DNA of 46,817 nucleotides from Candidatus Bipolaricaulota bacterium (GTDB lineage Bacteria; Bipolaricaulota; Bipolaricaulia; Bipolaricaulales; Bipolaricaulaceae), in the NCBI GenBank assembly GCA_030550535.1, contig JAUQPF010000045.1, positions 1 to 46,817 on the forward strand, given 5' to 3'. Position numbers and translations under genes: made by a program. Shown in pieces: positions 7,363 to 15,876 of the stretch. The notes under the pieces are model-generated. The model was not told the DNA's origin. It saw only the letters and a list, made by a program, of their open reading frames with translations, and made no database searches. How positions within the stretch are numbered: position 1 is the first letter of the stretch; every line of letters begins with the position of its first letter.

Positions 7363-8281
7363 GGCGATAGCGGTTGTACCGCGCACGGAGGAGTTCGTCC
7401 AGGGAAAGACGGGACAGTTCCTCCAGGTATCGAAGGACCGCCCGGCGCACTCCGTCCACGGTGGCGGAAAAGTCCGTATGGGCTCCGCCGAGGGGCTCGG
7501 GGATGACCTCATCGATCACCCCCAGCTCATGAAGGTCGTGGGCCGTGAGCTTGAGGGCCTCCGCGGCCTTGGGGGCGACCTTTGCGTCCTTCCAGAGGAT
7601 GGAGGCCGCGCCCTCCGGAGAGATCACGGAATAGGTGGCGTTCTCCAGCATGAGGACGCGGTCGGCGGCGGCCAGGGCCACGGCCCCGCCGGAGCCGCCC
7701 TCGCCCAGGATCACGGCCACCGTGGGGGCCGGGTGCCGCAGCATCGTCCAAATGCAAGCGGCGATGGCACCCGCCACGTTGTGGGCCTCGGCCTGCACCC
7801 CAGGATAAGCACCTGGGGTGTTGATGAGGGTGAGGAGGGGGAGCCGAAGCCGGGCGGCTACCTCCATGAGGCGCTTGGCCTTCCAATACCCCTGGGCCGA
7901 GGCCATGCCGAACCGGCTGGCCCGCTGCTCCTCGGGGGTAGCGCCGCGGTGGTGAAAGAGGAGAACCAGACGCTTCCCGCCCAGGCGGGCCAGTCCCCCC
8001 CGCAGGGCCGGATCGTCGCCCACCACCCGATCCCCGCGCAGCTCATAGAAGGCTTCGCAGAGGGCTTGAACGAAGGGGAGGCCGCTGGGGCGGTCCGGCC
8101 GGCGCGCCAGCTGCACCCGTGCCCAGGCCGAAAGGTCCAAATAAAGCTGCTTGCGAAGCTCCGCGATCTTCCTCTCCAGGACGGCCAGCTCCTCGTGGAG
8201 GTCCAGACCGTCCTGCTCCGCCAGGCGCCGGAGCTCCGCCGCCTTCTCCTCCAGAACCTTCAGGCGCTCCTCGTCCGTCAC
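7334..8281 (-). CDS. accA: Acetyl-CoA carboxylase carboxyltransferase subunit alpha, 315 aa
   Basis: Carboxyltransferase alpha subunit, which with AccD moves the carboxyl group from biotin to acetyl-CoA to give malonyl-CoA in fatty acid synthesis. It has an N-terminal helical part (LAVLERKIAELRKQLYLDLS). A crotonase-like core follows with LPLLTLINTPGAYPGVQAE, the oxyanion region GEGGSGGAVALAAADRVLML, and YSVISPEGAASILWKDA. Length is normal. The start is GTG, overlapping the accD stop as GTGA. The 3' end overlaps the crp-like gene by 29 bases. The accD-accA order is common in bacteria. BCCP and biotin carboxylase genes are not in the window. Confidence 0.96.
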   Translation of the reverse strand: MTDEERLKVLEEKAAELRRLAEQDGLDLHEELAVLERKIAELRKQLYLDLSAWARVQLARRPDRPSGLPFVQALCEAFYELRGDRVVGDDPALRGGLARLGGKRLVLLFHHRGATPEEQRASRFGMASAQGYWKAKRLMEVAARLRLPLLTLINTPGAYPGVQAEAHNVAGAIAACIWTMLRHPAPTVAVILGEGGSGGAVALAAADRVLMLENATYSVISPEGAASILWKDAKVAPKAAEALKLTAHDLHELGVIDEVIPEPLGGAHTDFSATVDGVRRAVLRYLEELSRLSLDELLRARYNRYRHVGAQGPGA

Positions 8282-9123
8282 GGCTCCTCCGCGAGCACTT
8301 CCAGGACCTTGGCCAGCTCCTCCCGGAGTTTCGCCCGGGGCACCACTTGGTCCACAAGGCCATGCTCGAGGGCGAAGCGGGCGGTCTGGAAACCGGGGGG
8401 AAGGCGTTCGCCCGTGGTTTGTTCGATGACGCGGGGCCCGGCAAAGCCGATGAGCGCCCCCTCTTCCGCCAGGGTCACATCGGCGAGGCTCCCCAAAGAG
8501 GCCAGGACCCCCCCGGTGGAAGGGTAGGTGAGGACGGCGATGTAGGGGACGCCGTTTTGGGCCAAAAGTTCGCGCCCAGCCACCACCTTCACCATCTGCA
8601 GAAGCGCGAGCACCCCCTCCTGCACCCGTGCGCCCCCGGAGGAGACCACGAACACGAAGGGCGTGCGGGCCCGGGCCGCATGGGCCTGGGCCGCGTAGAG
8701 GGCCTCGCCCACGGCCACGCCCATGCTCCCCCCAATGAACCGGAAGTCCAGGACGGCCAGGGTCACGGGATGATCGGCGATCCGGGCCTCCCCGACCACC
8801 GCGGCCTCGTTCAGGCCCGTCTCCTGCCGGGAGCGCGCCAGCCGCTCCCGGTAGGACATTTGATCGGCAAAGCCCAGGGGATCCTCGGGCACCGCAGGCA
8901 GGGGAAGTTCCCGAAAGCTCTCAGGGTCAACAAGGGAAACGATGCGCTCCCGCGCGGAGAGGAAGAAATAGGCACCGCAGCGGGGGCAAACGTACTGGTT
9001 CTCCTGGAGCTTGCGCTTGAAGATGAGTTCCCCGCAGGCTTCGCAGCGGACCCACAGAGGCTCGCGCGGCCCGCTGACCTCCACCTCCACGTACCGCTCC
9101 CTTTTATCCTTGCGAATCGGCAC
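8278..9123 (-). CDS. accD: Acetyl-CoA carboxylase carboxyltransferase subunit beta, 281 aa
   Basis: Beta subunit partner of AccA. It carries the characteristic N-terminal four-cysteine zinc ribbon C27-X2-C30-X15-C46-X2-C49. The crotonase-fold core includes FRFIGGSMGVAVGEAL and VVSSGGARVQEGVLALLQM. The start is GTG at 9123, with GAGGAGG about 6 bases upstream inside the end of the DUF502 gene. It overlaps that gene by 20 bases and accA by 4 bases, so the cluster is tightly coupled. Length and motifs are normal. Confidence 0.96.
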   Translation of the reverse strand: MPIRKDKRERYVEVEVSGPREPLWVRCEACGELIFKRKLQENQYVCPRCGAYFFLSARERIVSLVDPESFRELPLPAVPEDPLGFADQMSYRERLARSRQETGLNEAAVVGEARIADHPVTLAVLDFRFIGGSMGVAVGEALYAAQAHAARARTPFVFVVSSGGARVQEGVLALLQMVKVVAGRELLAQNGVPYIAVLTYPSTGGVLASLGSLADVTLAEEGALIGFAGPRVIEQTTGERLPPGFQTARFALEHGLVDQVVPRAKLREELAKVLEVLAEEP

Positions 9124-9748
9124 CCTTCGCCTCCTCGGGGAGCGCGAACCCTCCGGAGAGGATGAAGCCCATCCCCTCCTCCACGCTCATGGGGACAGGC
9201 CGGACTCGCTCCTTGGGCACAAAGAGGACCCAGCCCGAAAGGGGGTTGGGGGCTGTGGGCAAGTACACAGCAGAGAGATCCTGCCCCAGCGCCGCGCCCA
9301 CCTTTTCCACCCGCTCCGCCGTGAGCACGCCTAAAACATAGCTTCCAGGTTGGGGGAACTCCACCAAGACCATGTGGCCCTGGGGGGAGGCCTCGGGCCG
9401 CAGGACCAGGCGCGCCAGCTGGCGGCTGGCCCAGTAGAGCTTGCGAACCAGGGGGATGCGGAGAAAGGCGGCCTCGGTGGCCTGCACCACCCGACGGCCC
9501 AACCAGTGCCGCCCCACCGCCCCCACCAGGAGCACCACCCCCAGGCTCACCAGGACCTCCAGGCCCGGGATGTAAAACCCAAGGGACCGCCGCATGAGCT
9601 GGGCAAAGGGCGTGTGCGGGCCGAACACCCCGTAGGCCAGGCGGTAGACGAGCCACAGCACGTACGCGGTGAGGGTGAGGGGGAGGAGCACCACGAGCCC
9701 AGTCAGAAAGCAATCCTTGAGGCTTCGCAGGATGCGCACCTTGACCAC
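9104..9748 (-). CDS. DUF502 family membrane protein, 214 aa
   Basis: Uncharacterised integral membrane family found in many bacteria. It has two N-terminal hydrophobic segments (about residues 14-37 and 62-80), then a soluble domain with family-typical strings: IPLVRKLYWASRQL, VLVEFPQPGSYVLGVLT and VYLPTAPNPLSGWVLFVP. The GTG at 9748 is taken as the start; a second in-frame GTG three codons later is also possible. It heads the run leading into accD and accA, and is divergent from acsA. Function is unknown. The position suggests a membrane- or lipid-related role, but that is inference. Confidence 0.85.
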   Translation of the reverse strand: MVKVRILRSLKDCFLTGLVVLLPLTLTAYVLWLVYRLAYGVFGPHTPFAQLMRRSLGFYIPGLEVLVSLGVVLLVGAVGRHWLGRRVVQATEAAFLRIPLVRKLYWASRQLARLVLRPEASPQGHMVLVEFPQPGSYVLGVLTAERVEKVGAALGQDLSAVYLPTAPNPLSGWVLFVPKERVRPVPMSVEEGMGFILSGGFALPEEAKGADSQG

Positions 9749-9793
9749 CCCAGGGATTTGTACGCCTCGGAAGGGCGAAAGACAACGGCTCCG

Positions 9794-9821
9794 TTGAAGG
9801 CCGTTCTAGACCGAGTATTAT
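9794..9821 (+). promoter_or_regulatory. Sigma-70-like promoter of acsA
   Basis: TTGAAG (9794-9799), a 16-base spacer and TATTAT (9816-9821), about 43 bases before the GTG start of acsA. It lies in the 115-base gap between the divergent DUF502 and acsA genes. Confidence 0.6.
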
Positions 9822-9863
9822 GGAGGTTGGTTTCGCGCACACCCCATGCCAGGAGGTGGTAAG

Positions 9864-11810
9864 GTGAAGTGGGTGCAGCCTGACCCCAAGCGGGAGAACT
9901 GGTACTGGCCAACGGAGGCCATGAAGGCCCGAGCCTGGGTCTCCGACCCCAAGATCTACGAGGAGGCCGCGGCCGATCCCGTGGCCTTCTGGGCCAAGCG
10001 CGCCGAGGAGATCGTGTGGTTCCAGAAGTGGTCGGAGACCTACGTGGACGAACCTTACGCCTACAAGTGGTTCGTGGGAGGGAAGCTCAACCTCTCCTAC
10101 AACTCCATCGATCGCCATGTGGAGGCCGGCAAAGGGGACAAAGTGGCCCTGATCTGGGAGCCGGAGCCGCCCGACGAGCCCAACCGCATCCTCACCTACA
10201 AGGACCTTCTGGTCGAGGTCTCTCGGCTGGCCAACGCCCTCAAGCGCCTGGGCATTAAGAAGGGCGATCGCGTGGGGATCTACCTTCCCATGATCCCGGA
10301 GGCCGTGATTGCCATGCAGGCTTGTGTGCGCATCGGCGCCGTGCACACCGTGGTGTTCTCCGCGTTCTCCGCGGAGTCCCTGCGCGACCGCCTTGTGGAC
10401 TCCGGGGCCCGCCTCCTCATCACCGCCGACGGGTACTACCGCCGCGGCAAGCTCATCGACCTCAAGCCCCAGGCCGATCAAGCCCTCACGGGAACGAAGG
10501 TGGAAAAGGTGATCGTGGTGCGCCGCACCGGCCACCCCGTCCCCATGGACCCCAAGAGGGACCTTTGGTACCACGAGCTCGTTTCGGGCGAGAAGGACTA
10601 CTGCCCGGCGGAGCCCCTGGATAGCGAGGACCTCGCCTTCATCCTGTACACCTCGGGGACCACGGGGAAGCCCAAGGGCGTCATGCACACCACGGGCGGC
10701 TACGCGGTCCAGGTCTACACCACGGCCAAGTGGGACTTCAACCTCCACGAGGACGACGTGCACTTCTGCACGGCCGACGTGGGCTGGATCACCGGCCACT
10801 CCTACCTCAACTACGGCCCCCTCATGAACGGCGTGGCCACCGTGGTCTACGAGGGCTCCCCGGACTACCCCGACTTCGGCCGCATGTGGCAGATCATCGA
10901 AAAACACAAGGTGACCGTGTACTACACCGCACCCACCGCCATCCGCATGCACGTGAAATGGGGCGACGAGTGGCCCAAAAAGTACGACCTCTCCACGCTG
11001 CGTGTCCTCGGGACCGTGGGCGAGCCCATCAACGAGGAGGCCTGGCTTTGGTACTTCAAGCTCATTGGGGGAGAGCGCTGCCCCATCATCGACACCTGGT
11101 GGCAGACGGAGACGGGCGCCACCTGTGTCCAGGCCCTGCCGGGGATCGGGCCGTTCATCCCCACCGTGGCGGGGAGGCCCTTCCCCGGGATCCGCGCCAA
11201 GATCGTGGACGCGGGGGGCACGCCCGTTAACGTCGGAGAGGGCGGGTACCTCGTGATCGAGCCGCCCTTCCCGCCGGCCCTCACCCGCGGGCTTTACGGC
11301 GACCCCGAGAAGTTCAAGGCCACCTACTTTGGGGAGTTCGGGCCCAGGCTGTACTTCACCAAGGACGGGGCGCGCATGGACGAGATGGGCAACATCCGCA
11401 TCACCGGCCGCGTGGACGACGTGATGAACGTGGCCGGCCACCGCTTGGCCACGGCCGAGGTGGAGGACGCCCTCTCCCAGCACCCCTTGGTCTCCGAGGT
11501 GGCCGTGGTCTCCCGCCCCGACGACATCAAAGGCGAGGTGCCCGTGGCCTTCGTGCTCCTCAAGGCCGGAGCCCAGCCCTCCGAGGACCTCAAAAAGGAG
11601 CTCATCAAAACCGTGGACAAGTACATCGGACCCACTGCCCGTCCGGCGGAGATCTACTTCGTGGAGGACGTGCCCAAGACCCGCTCGGGGAAGATCATGC
11701 GCAGGATCCTCAAGGCGCTCGTGCGGGGCGAGCCGGTGGGGGACATCACCACCCTGCGCAACCCCGAGTGCGTGGAGGAGCTCAAGCGGCTCGTGGGCTA
11801 CAAGGGCTGA
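9864..11810 (+). CDS. acsA: Acetyl-CoA synthetase, AMP-forming, 648 aa
   Basis: Converts acetate, ATP and CoA to acetyl-CoA, AMP and PPi through acetyl-AMP. Visible motifs are the P-loop YTSGTTGKPKGVMH (from about residue 261), the hinge-region GRVDDVMNVAGHR, DTWWQTETGA, and the C-terminal KTRSGKIMRRILKAL. K610 in the last motif is the lysine acetylated by GNAT enzymes in well-studied Acs proteins. The start is GTG at 9864, because AGGAGG (9851-9856) lies 7 bases before it. An in-frame ATG at 9846 has no such site. It is a single gene with its own promoter and a strong terminator. The ACD-GNAT fusion at 15877 is a plausible regulator. Confidence 0.97.
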   Translation: MKWVQPDPKRENWYWPTEAMKARAWVSDPKIYEEAAADPVAFWAKRAEEIVWFQKWSETYVDEPYAYKWFVGGKLNLSYNSIDRHVEAGKGDKVALIWEPEPPDEPNRILTYKDLLVEVSRLANALKRLGIKKGDRVGIYLPMIPEAVIAMQACVRIGAVHTVVFSAFSAESLRDRLVDSGARLLITADGYYRRGKLIDLKPQADQALTGTKVEKVIVVRRTGHPVPMDPKRDLWYHELVSGEKDYCPAEPLDSEDLAFILYTSGTTGKPKGVMHTTGGYAVQVYTTAKWDFNLHEDDVHFCTADVGWITGHSYLNYGPLMNGVATVVYEGSPDYPDFGRMWQIIEKHKVTVYYTAPTAIRMHVKWGDEWPKKYDLSTLRVLGTVGEPINEEAWLWYFKLIGGERCPIIDTWWQTETGATCVQALPGIGPFIPTVAGRPFPGIRAKIVDAGGTPVNVGEGGYLVIEPPFPPALTRGLYGDPEKFKATYFGEFGPRLYFTKDGARMDEMGNIRITGRVDDVMNVAGHRLATAEVEDALSQHPLVSEVAVVSRPDDIKGEVPVAFVLLKAGAQPSEDLKKELIKTVDKYIGPTARPAEIYFVEDVPKTRSGKIMRRILKALVRGEPVGDITTLRNPECVEELKRLVGYKG

Positions 11811-11818
11811 GCGCCGTA

Positions 11819-11852
11819 GGGGGCGGGGAAAACCCGCCCCCTTTTTCTTTTT
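11819..11852 (+). terminator. Strong rho-independent terminator after acsA
   Basis: A perfect 9-base stem GGGGGCGGG (11819-11827) pairs with CCCGCCCCC (11833-11841) around a GAAAA loop, followed by TTTTTCTTTTT. It lies 8 bases after the acsA stop and directly before the ribosome site of the next gene. Confidence 0.93.
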
Positions 11853-11865
11853 GAGGGAGGAGGGC

Positions 11866-13110
11866 ATGGGGAAAGCGCGGGTGTTCGGACTGCCGCTGAC
11901 CCAAGGGCGCTGGATCTTCGTGGCCCTGGGCTTTCTGGCCAACGTGTGCATGGGCTCGGTCTACGCGTTCAGCGTCTTCCGCAAACCCCTGGAGAACCTG
12001 TGGGGGATTTCGGCCACCCAGAGCGGGCTTCCCTTCATGATCTTCCTCGCGGTGTTCGCCCTGGGGATGGCCTTCGCCGGAAGCCTCGTGGAGAACTGGG
12101 GGCCGCGCAAAACGGGGATCCTTGGGGGCGTCCTTGTGGGAACGGGTTGGATCGCCGCCGGTTTTTCCCCAAACATTTGGATCCTGACCCTCTTTTACGG
12201 GGTGGTGGCGGGGGCCGGGGTGGGCGTGGCCTACGGTTGCCCCATCGCCGTGGCGGGCCGGTGGTTCCCCGACCGCCGGGGCCTGGCCGTGGGGCTCACC
12301 CTCGCGGGATTCGGCGCCTCCGCCCTCTTCGTAGCGCCCATCATGAGCCGCCTCATCGCCCAATTCGGCCCTTTGCGCACGTTCACCCTTCTTGGCGCCG
12401 TGTTCCTTGTGGTCATGGTGCTGGTGGCCCTGCCCCTGCGCTATCCCGAAGCTCCGCCCGTCAAGCCCAAGGAGACGAAGGGGCGCAAGACGCCGGAGGA
12501 GGCCCGCTCCTTGGACCGGAGGGCGATGGTGCGCACGCCCACGTTTTGGGCCCTGTGGCTGGCCTACACCCTCGGCTGTTTGGCGGGGCTCATGGCCATC
12601 GGCATAGCCGCGCCCTTCGGACAGGAGGTGGCCCAGCTTTCCGCGGGGCTTGCCGCCGCGGCCGTCTCGGTGTTCGCCCTGTTCAACGGGGTGGGACGCC
12701 CGCTCTTCGGCTGGCTCACCGACCGGCTCTCCCCCCGCAACACCGGCCTCCTCTCCTTCTCCCTGATCTTGATCGCGGCCTTCCTCCTTTACGCGTTGGG
12801 CCACCACGTGGCCGTCTATTTCCTGGGCTTTGGCCTTCTTTGGCTGAACCTGGGGGGGTGGCTGGCCCTCGCGCCCACGGCCACCGCCACGTTCTTCGGC
12901 ATGAAGCACTACGGCAAGAACTACGGGATCGTGTTCACCGCGTACGGGGCGGGCGCCATCCTGGGAAACGTCCTCTCCGGCCTCATCCGCGACCTCACCG
13001 GATCGTACCGCTCCGTTTTCCCCTGGGTGATGGTCCTGGCGCTCGTTGGGGCTGGGGTCGCGCTCTGGGGGCTCAAGCCCCCCAAAGCCGAGGCCTTGGC
13101 CAAAAGGTGA
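11866..13110 (+). CDS. OFA-family MFS transporter (oxalate/formate antiporter-like), 414 aa
   Basis: Twelve-helix MFS protein resembling the oxalate:formate antiporter family. The N-terminal GRWIFVALGFLANVCMGSVYAFSVFRKPL is typical: a first helix with Tyr-Ala-Phe-Ser-Val-Phe. The amphipathic segment AGRWFPDRRGLAVGLT and the second-half loop FGWLTDRLSPRN also fit. The ATG at 11866 follows GGGAGGAGGG (11855-11864). An in-frame TTG at 11851 lies in the terminator T-run and is rejected. The substrate could be a monocarboxylate such as acetate, formate or oxalate. Neighbours acsA and the formate-THF ligase genes make acetate or formate attractive, but this is inference. Confidence 0.85.
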   Translation: MGKARVFGLPLTQGRWIFVALGFLANVCMGSVYAFSVFRKPLENLWGISATQSGLPFMIFLAVFALGMAFAGSLVENWGPRKTGILGGVLVGTGWIAAGFSPNIWILTLFYGVVAGAGVGVAYGCPIAVAGRWFPDRRGLAVGLTLAGFGASALFVAPIMSRLIAQFGPLRTFTLLGAVFLVVMVLVALPLRYPEAPPVKPKETKGRKTPEEARSLDRRAMVRTPTFWALWLAYTLGCLAGLMAIGIAAPFGQEVAQLSAGLAAAAVSVFALFNGVGRPLFGWLTDRLSPRNTGLLSFSLILIAAFLLYALGHHVAVYFLGFGLLWLNLGGWLALAPTATATFFGMKHYGKNYGIVFTAYGAGAILGNVLSGLIRDLTGSYRSVFPWVMVLALVGAGVALWGLKPPKAEALAKR

Positions 13111-13116
13111 GCGCGC

Positions 13117-14013
13117 TCAGGGCTCGCGCGGGAGGCTCAGCTGGGCCTCACAGGCCGCCACAACGTTCCAAAGAAGCATGGCCACGGTGACCGGTCCCAC
13201 CCCGCCGGGTACAGGGGTTATGGCCTCCACCTTCTCCCTTAGGGCCTCAAAATCGGTGTCGCCCATAAGGCGGAACCCCGTCCGCATCGTAGGATCCGCA
13301 ACGTAGTTCACCCCCACATCCACCACCACGGCGCCTTCGCGCACCATGTCCGCGGTCACCGCGCGGGGCGCCCCCACAGCCACCACGAGGATGTCCGCCT
13401 GCCGGGTGAAGCGTGCAAGATCCAGGGTTCCCGTATGGCAAACGGTGACGGTAGCGTTGGCTCCGGGCTTTTTCTGGAGGAGGAGCGCGGCCAAGGGCTT
13501 CCCCACGGTGTTGCTGCGGCCGCAGACGACCACGTGTTTCCCCTCCGGCGGGTAGCCGCTGCGCACAAGGAGTTGCCAAACAGCGTGCGCCGTGCAGGGG
13601 ACGAGGTAGGGCTCGCCCAAAAGCAACCGCCCCATGTGCCAAGGGTGGAGGCCCTCCACATCCTTTCGGGGATCGAGGGCCTCCGAAACCCGAACCGCCG
13701 AGATGTGCGGCGGGAGGGGCTGGTGCACAAGGATTCCGTGGACCTCGGGGGCCTCGTTCAGCCGCGCGATGAGATCCAGAACTTCTTGCTCCGAGGCGTC
13801 CGAGGGCAACGCGTGGGTGTGCACCCGCACGCCCAACCTCTGGGCCGCGCCCTCCTCCTGCCGCGTGTAGGCGGAGGAGGCCGGGGCCTCGCCCACGCGG
13901 ACCACGGCAAGACCAGGGATCACCCCCCGTAAGGCCAGCCTCTGCAGGCGCGCCCGCAGCTCCGCGTAGATCTCCTCGGCCACGGGCTTCCCCCAAAGCA
14001 GGGTGGCCGCCAT
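13117..14013 (-). CDS. folD: FolD-type methylene-THF dehydrogenase, cyclohydrolase residues missing, 298 aa
   Basis: FolD normally carries out both NAD(P)-dependent 5,10-methylene-THF dehydrogenase and methenyl-THF cyclohydrolase. The fold is intact: PGLAVVRVGEAPAS, VVVCGRSNTVGKPLAALLL for dinucleotide binding, VVDVGVNYV, and TPVPGGVGPVTVAMLLWN. Aligned without gaps to E. coli FolD, however, the catalytic lysine after SSAY is Glu (E53), the partner Gln is His (H97 in GILVHQPLP), and the Asp of DVDG is Glu (E120 in KDVEGLHP). In the human enzyme the equivalents K56, Q100 and D125 are needed for cyclohydrolase. Probably a dehydrogenase-only enzyme. It lies 3 bases after fhs in the same operon. 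Confidence 0.93.
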   Translation of the reverse strand: MAATLLWGKPVAEEIYAELRARLQRLALRGVIPGLAVVRVGEAPASSAYTRQEEGAAQRLGVRVHTHALPSDASEQEVLDLIARLNEAPEVHGILVHQPLPPHISAVRVSEALDPRKDVEGLHPWHMGRLLLGEPYLVPCTAHAVWQLLVRSGYPPEGKHVVVCGRSNTVGKPLAALLLQKKPGANATVTVCHTGTLDLARFTRQADILVVAVGAPRAVTADMVREGAVVVDVGVNYVADPTMRTGFRLMGDTDFEALREKVEAITPVPGGVGPVTVAMLLWNVVAACEAQLSLPREP

Positions 14014-14016
14014 GTT

Positions 14017-15780
14017 TCAGATCAACCCCCGGACTTGCCCGGTCTCCACGTCCACGTCGATCCGGCGGAAGGCCGGGTCGGAGGAGGTCCCGGGCATGAG
14101 GGCGATGTCCCCCGCCACAGGGCAGAGGAACCTGGCCCCGGTGAAGACGAGCACGTCCCGCACGGGAAGCACCCATCCTTTGGGGACACCCTTCCAGTTG
14201 GGATCGTGGGAGAGCGAGAGGTGGGTCTTCACCATGACCGTGGCGAACTCCTCAAGCCGTACGATATCCGCGAGCCCTTCGAGCTTCTCCTTGGCCTCCG
14301 GACTCCATTCCACGCCGTCGGCCCCATAGACCTCGCGGGCGATGCGCTCCACCCTCTCCTGAACGGGCGCGTCCGCCTCGTAGAGGAACCGAAAATCGCT
14401 GGGGTCTTGGCAGGCCTCCAAAACGGCGTCCGCAAGCTCCAAGGCGCCCTCGCCCCCTTTGAGCCAGTGCTCGCCCACGGCGAAGCGCACCCCTGCCTCC
14501 CCCTCCACCGCCCGGCGGACGAGGCGGATCTCCGCCTCACTATCCGTGGGAAAACGGTTCAGGCAGACCACCGGGCTCACCCCCGACCTCTTCACGATCC
14601 CGATGTGGTGGAGGAGGTTGGCCAAGCCCTTCTCCACGAGCTCCAGGTTCTCCCGCTCGTAGACCTCAGGCAGGGGCCGACCGGGCGCGACCCGCGGGCC
14701 GCCGCCATGCATCTTCAGGGCCCGCACGGTGCACACGATCACCGCGACCTGGGGCCGCAGCCCGCTCAACCGGCACTTCACGTTCCAGAACTTCTCAAAG
14801 CCGATATCCGCGCCGAAGCCGCTTTCCGTCACGTGGTACTCGAAGAGTTTCAGCCCCAAAAGATCACCGAGGATGGAGGACTGCCCGAGGGCGATGTTGG
14901 CGAAGGGACCGGTGTGCACGAGCACGGGCTGGTACTCCACGGTGCAGCACAGGGTGGGATGGAGGGCGTGGCGCAGGAGCGCAGCCATGGCCCCTGCCAC
15001 CTCCAGGTCCTCGCACGTGACGGGGCGGCCGCGCCGGTCGTAGGCCACCGTGATGCGCCCCAAACGCTCGCGCAGATCCCTGAGGTCCTTGGCGATGGCC
15101 AGGATGGCCATGATCTCGCTGGAGGGCGTGATTTGAAACCCGGACTCCATGGGGATTCCGTTGCCTTTTCCCCCCAGCCCGATGACGATGTGGCGCAGGG
15201 CCTGGGCGCAGAGGTCCAGGGCCCAGCGCATCTCCACGCGCCGCGGGTCGATGTCCAACCGCCGCAACCCCCGTCTTTCCAGGTCCGCGTCGGAGTAGGT
15301 GGCCTCGTGGTGGAGCCGGGCGGTGAGGGCCACCATGGCCAGGTTATGGGCGTTGGTCACGGCGTCCATGTCGCCCGTGAGCCCCAGGGAGAACTCCGCG
15401 CGGGGGATGAGGAGGGCTTTCCCCCCGCCCGCGGCCGTCCCCTTCACGTTGAACGTGGGACCTGCCGAGGGCTGGCGGATGCAGCCGCCCGCGTTCTTCC
15501 CGCGCTTGGCGAGCCCCTGGATGAGGCCCAGGGTGGTGGTGGTCTTCCCCTCCCCAAGGGGGGTGGGGGTGATGGCCGTGACCACGATGTACTTCCCATT
15601 GGGACGCGCACCAAGACGCGCAAGGATCTTGCGGTGGTCGAGTTTGGCCACGCGGCCGTAGGGGATGATCTCGTCCTTTCGCAAACCCAGCCGCGCGGCC
15701 CACTCCTCCGGGGTGGGCATGTGCTTCTCCGCTTCCTCCGCGATCTCCCAGTCCCGCAGCTTCAGGGGATCAGCGGGCAT
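14017..15780 (-). CDS. fhs: Formate-tetrahydrofolate ligase, 587 aa
   Basis: Activates formate with ATP and THF to 10-formyl-THF, the entry step of the methyl branch of the Wood-Ljungdahl pathway and also used in C1 assimilation. The P-loop is [16 protein letters not shown]. Other family blocks are [60 protein letters not shown], and the C-terminal [18 protein letters not shown]. It is about 30 residues longer than the common 555-560 aa form, and QPSAGP replaces the usual QPSLGP. The ATG at 15780 has AAGGAGG at 15786-15792. It is followed immediately by folD and preceded by the ACD-GNAT gene. Confidence 0.96.
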   Translation of the reverse strand: MPADPLKLRDWEIAEEAEKHMPTPEEWAARLGLRKDEIIPYGRVAKLDHRKILARLGARPNGKYIVVTAITPTPLGEGKTTTTLGLIQGLAKRGKNAGGCIRQPSAGPTFNVKGTAAGGGKALLIPRAEFSLGLTGDMDAVTNAHNLAMVALTARLHHEATYSDADLERRGLRRLDIDPRRVEMRWALDLCAQALRHIVIGLGGKGNGIPMESGFQITPSSEIMAILAIAKDLRDLRERLGRITVAYDRRGRPVTCEDLEVAGAMAALLRHALHPTLCCTVEYQPVLVHTGPFANIALGQSSILGDLLGLKLFEYHVTESGFGADIGFEKFWNVKCRLSGLRPQVAVIVCTVRALKMHGGGPRVAPGRPLPEVYERENLELVEKGLANLLHHIGIVKRSGVSPVVCLNRFPTDSEAEIRLVRRAVEGEAGVRFAVGEHWLKGGEGALELADAVLEACQDPSDFRFLYEADAPVQERVERIAREVYGADGVEWSPEAKEKLEGLADIVRLEEFATVMVKTHLSLSHDPNWKGVPKGWVLPVRDVLVFTGARFLCPVAGDIALMPGTSSDPAFRRIDVDVETGQVRGLI

Positions 15781-15876
15781 ACACGCCTCCTTAAGGGACG
15801 GGCGGGGACGGGATCCTGAAGCGGACGTTCCAAACGCAGCCTCCGAAGCATGAGGGTTGGCCCAAGGGCGCAGCGG

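Noticed and set aside
9846-9863. ATG at 9846 as the acsA start
   Set aside because: The AGGAGG at 9851-9856 lies inside this extension and is ideally placed for the GTG at 9864.
8811-11951. A 1046-codon open frame on the minus strand over accD, DUF502 and acsA
   Set aside because: It is antisense to acsA and out of frame with accD. Its composition (His, Gly, Val, Glu runs) is that of a GC-rich shadow frame, and it has no recognisable domain.
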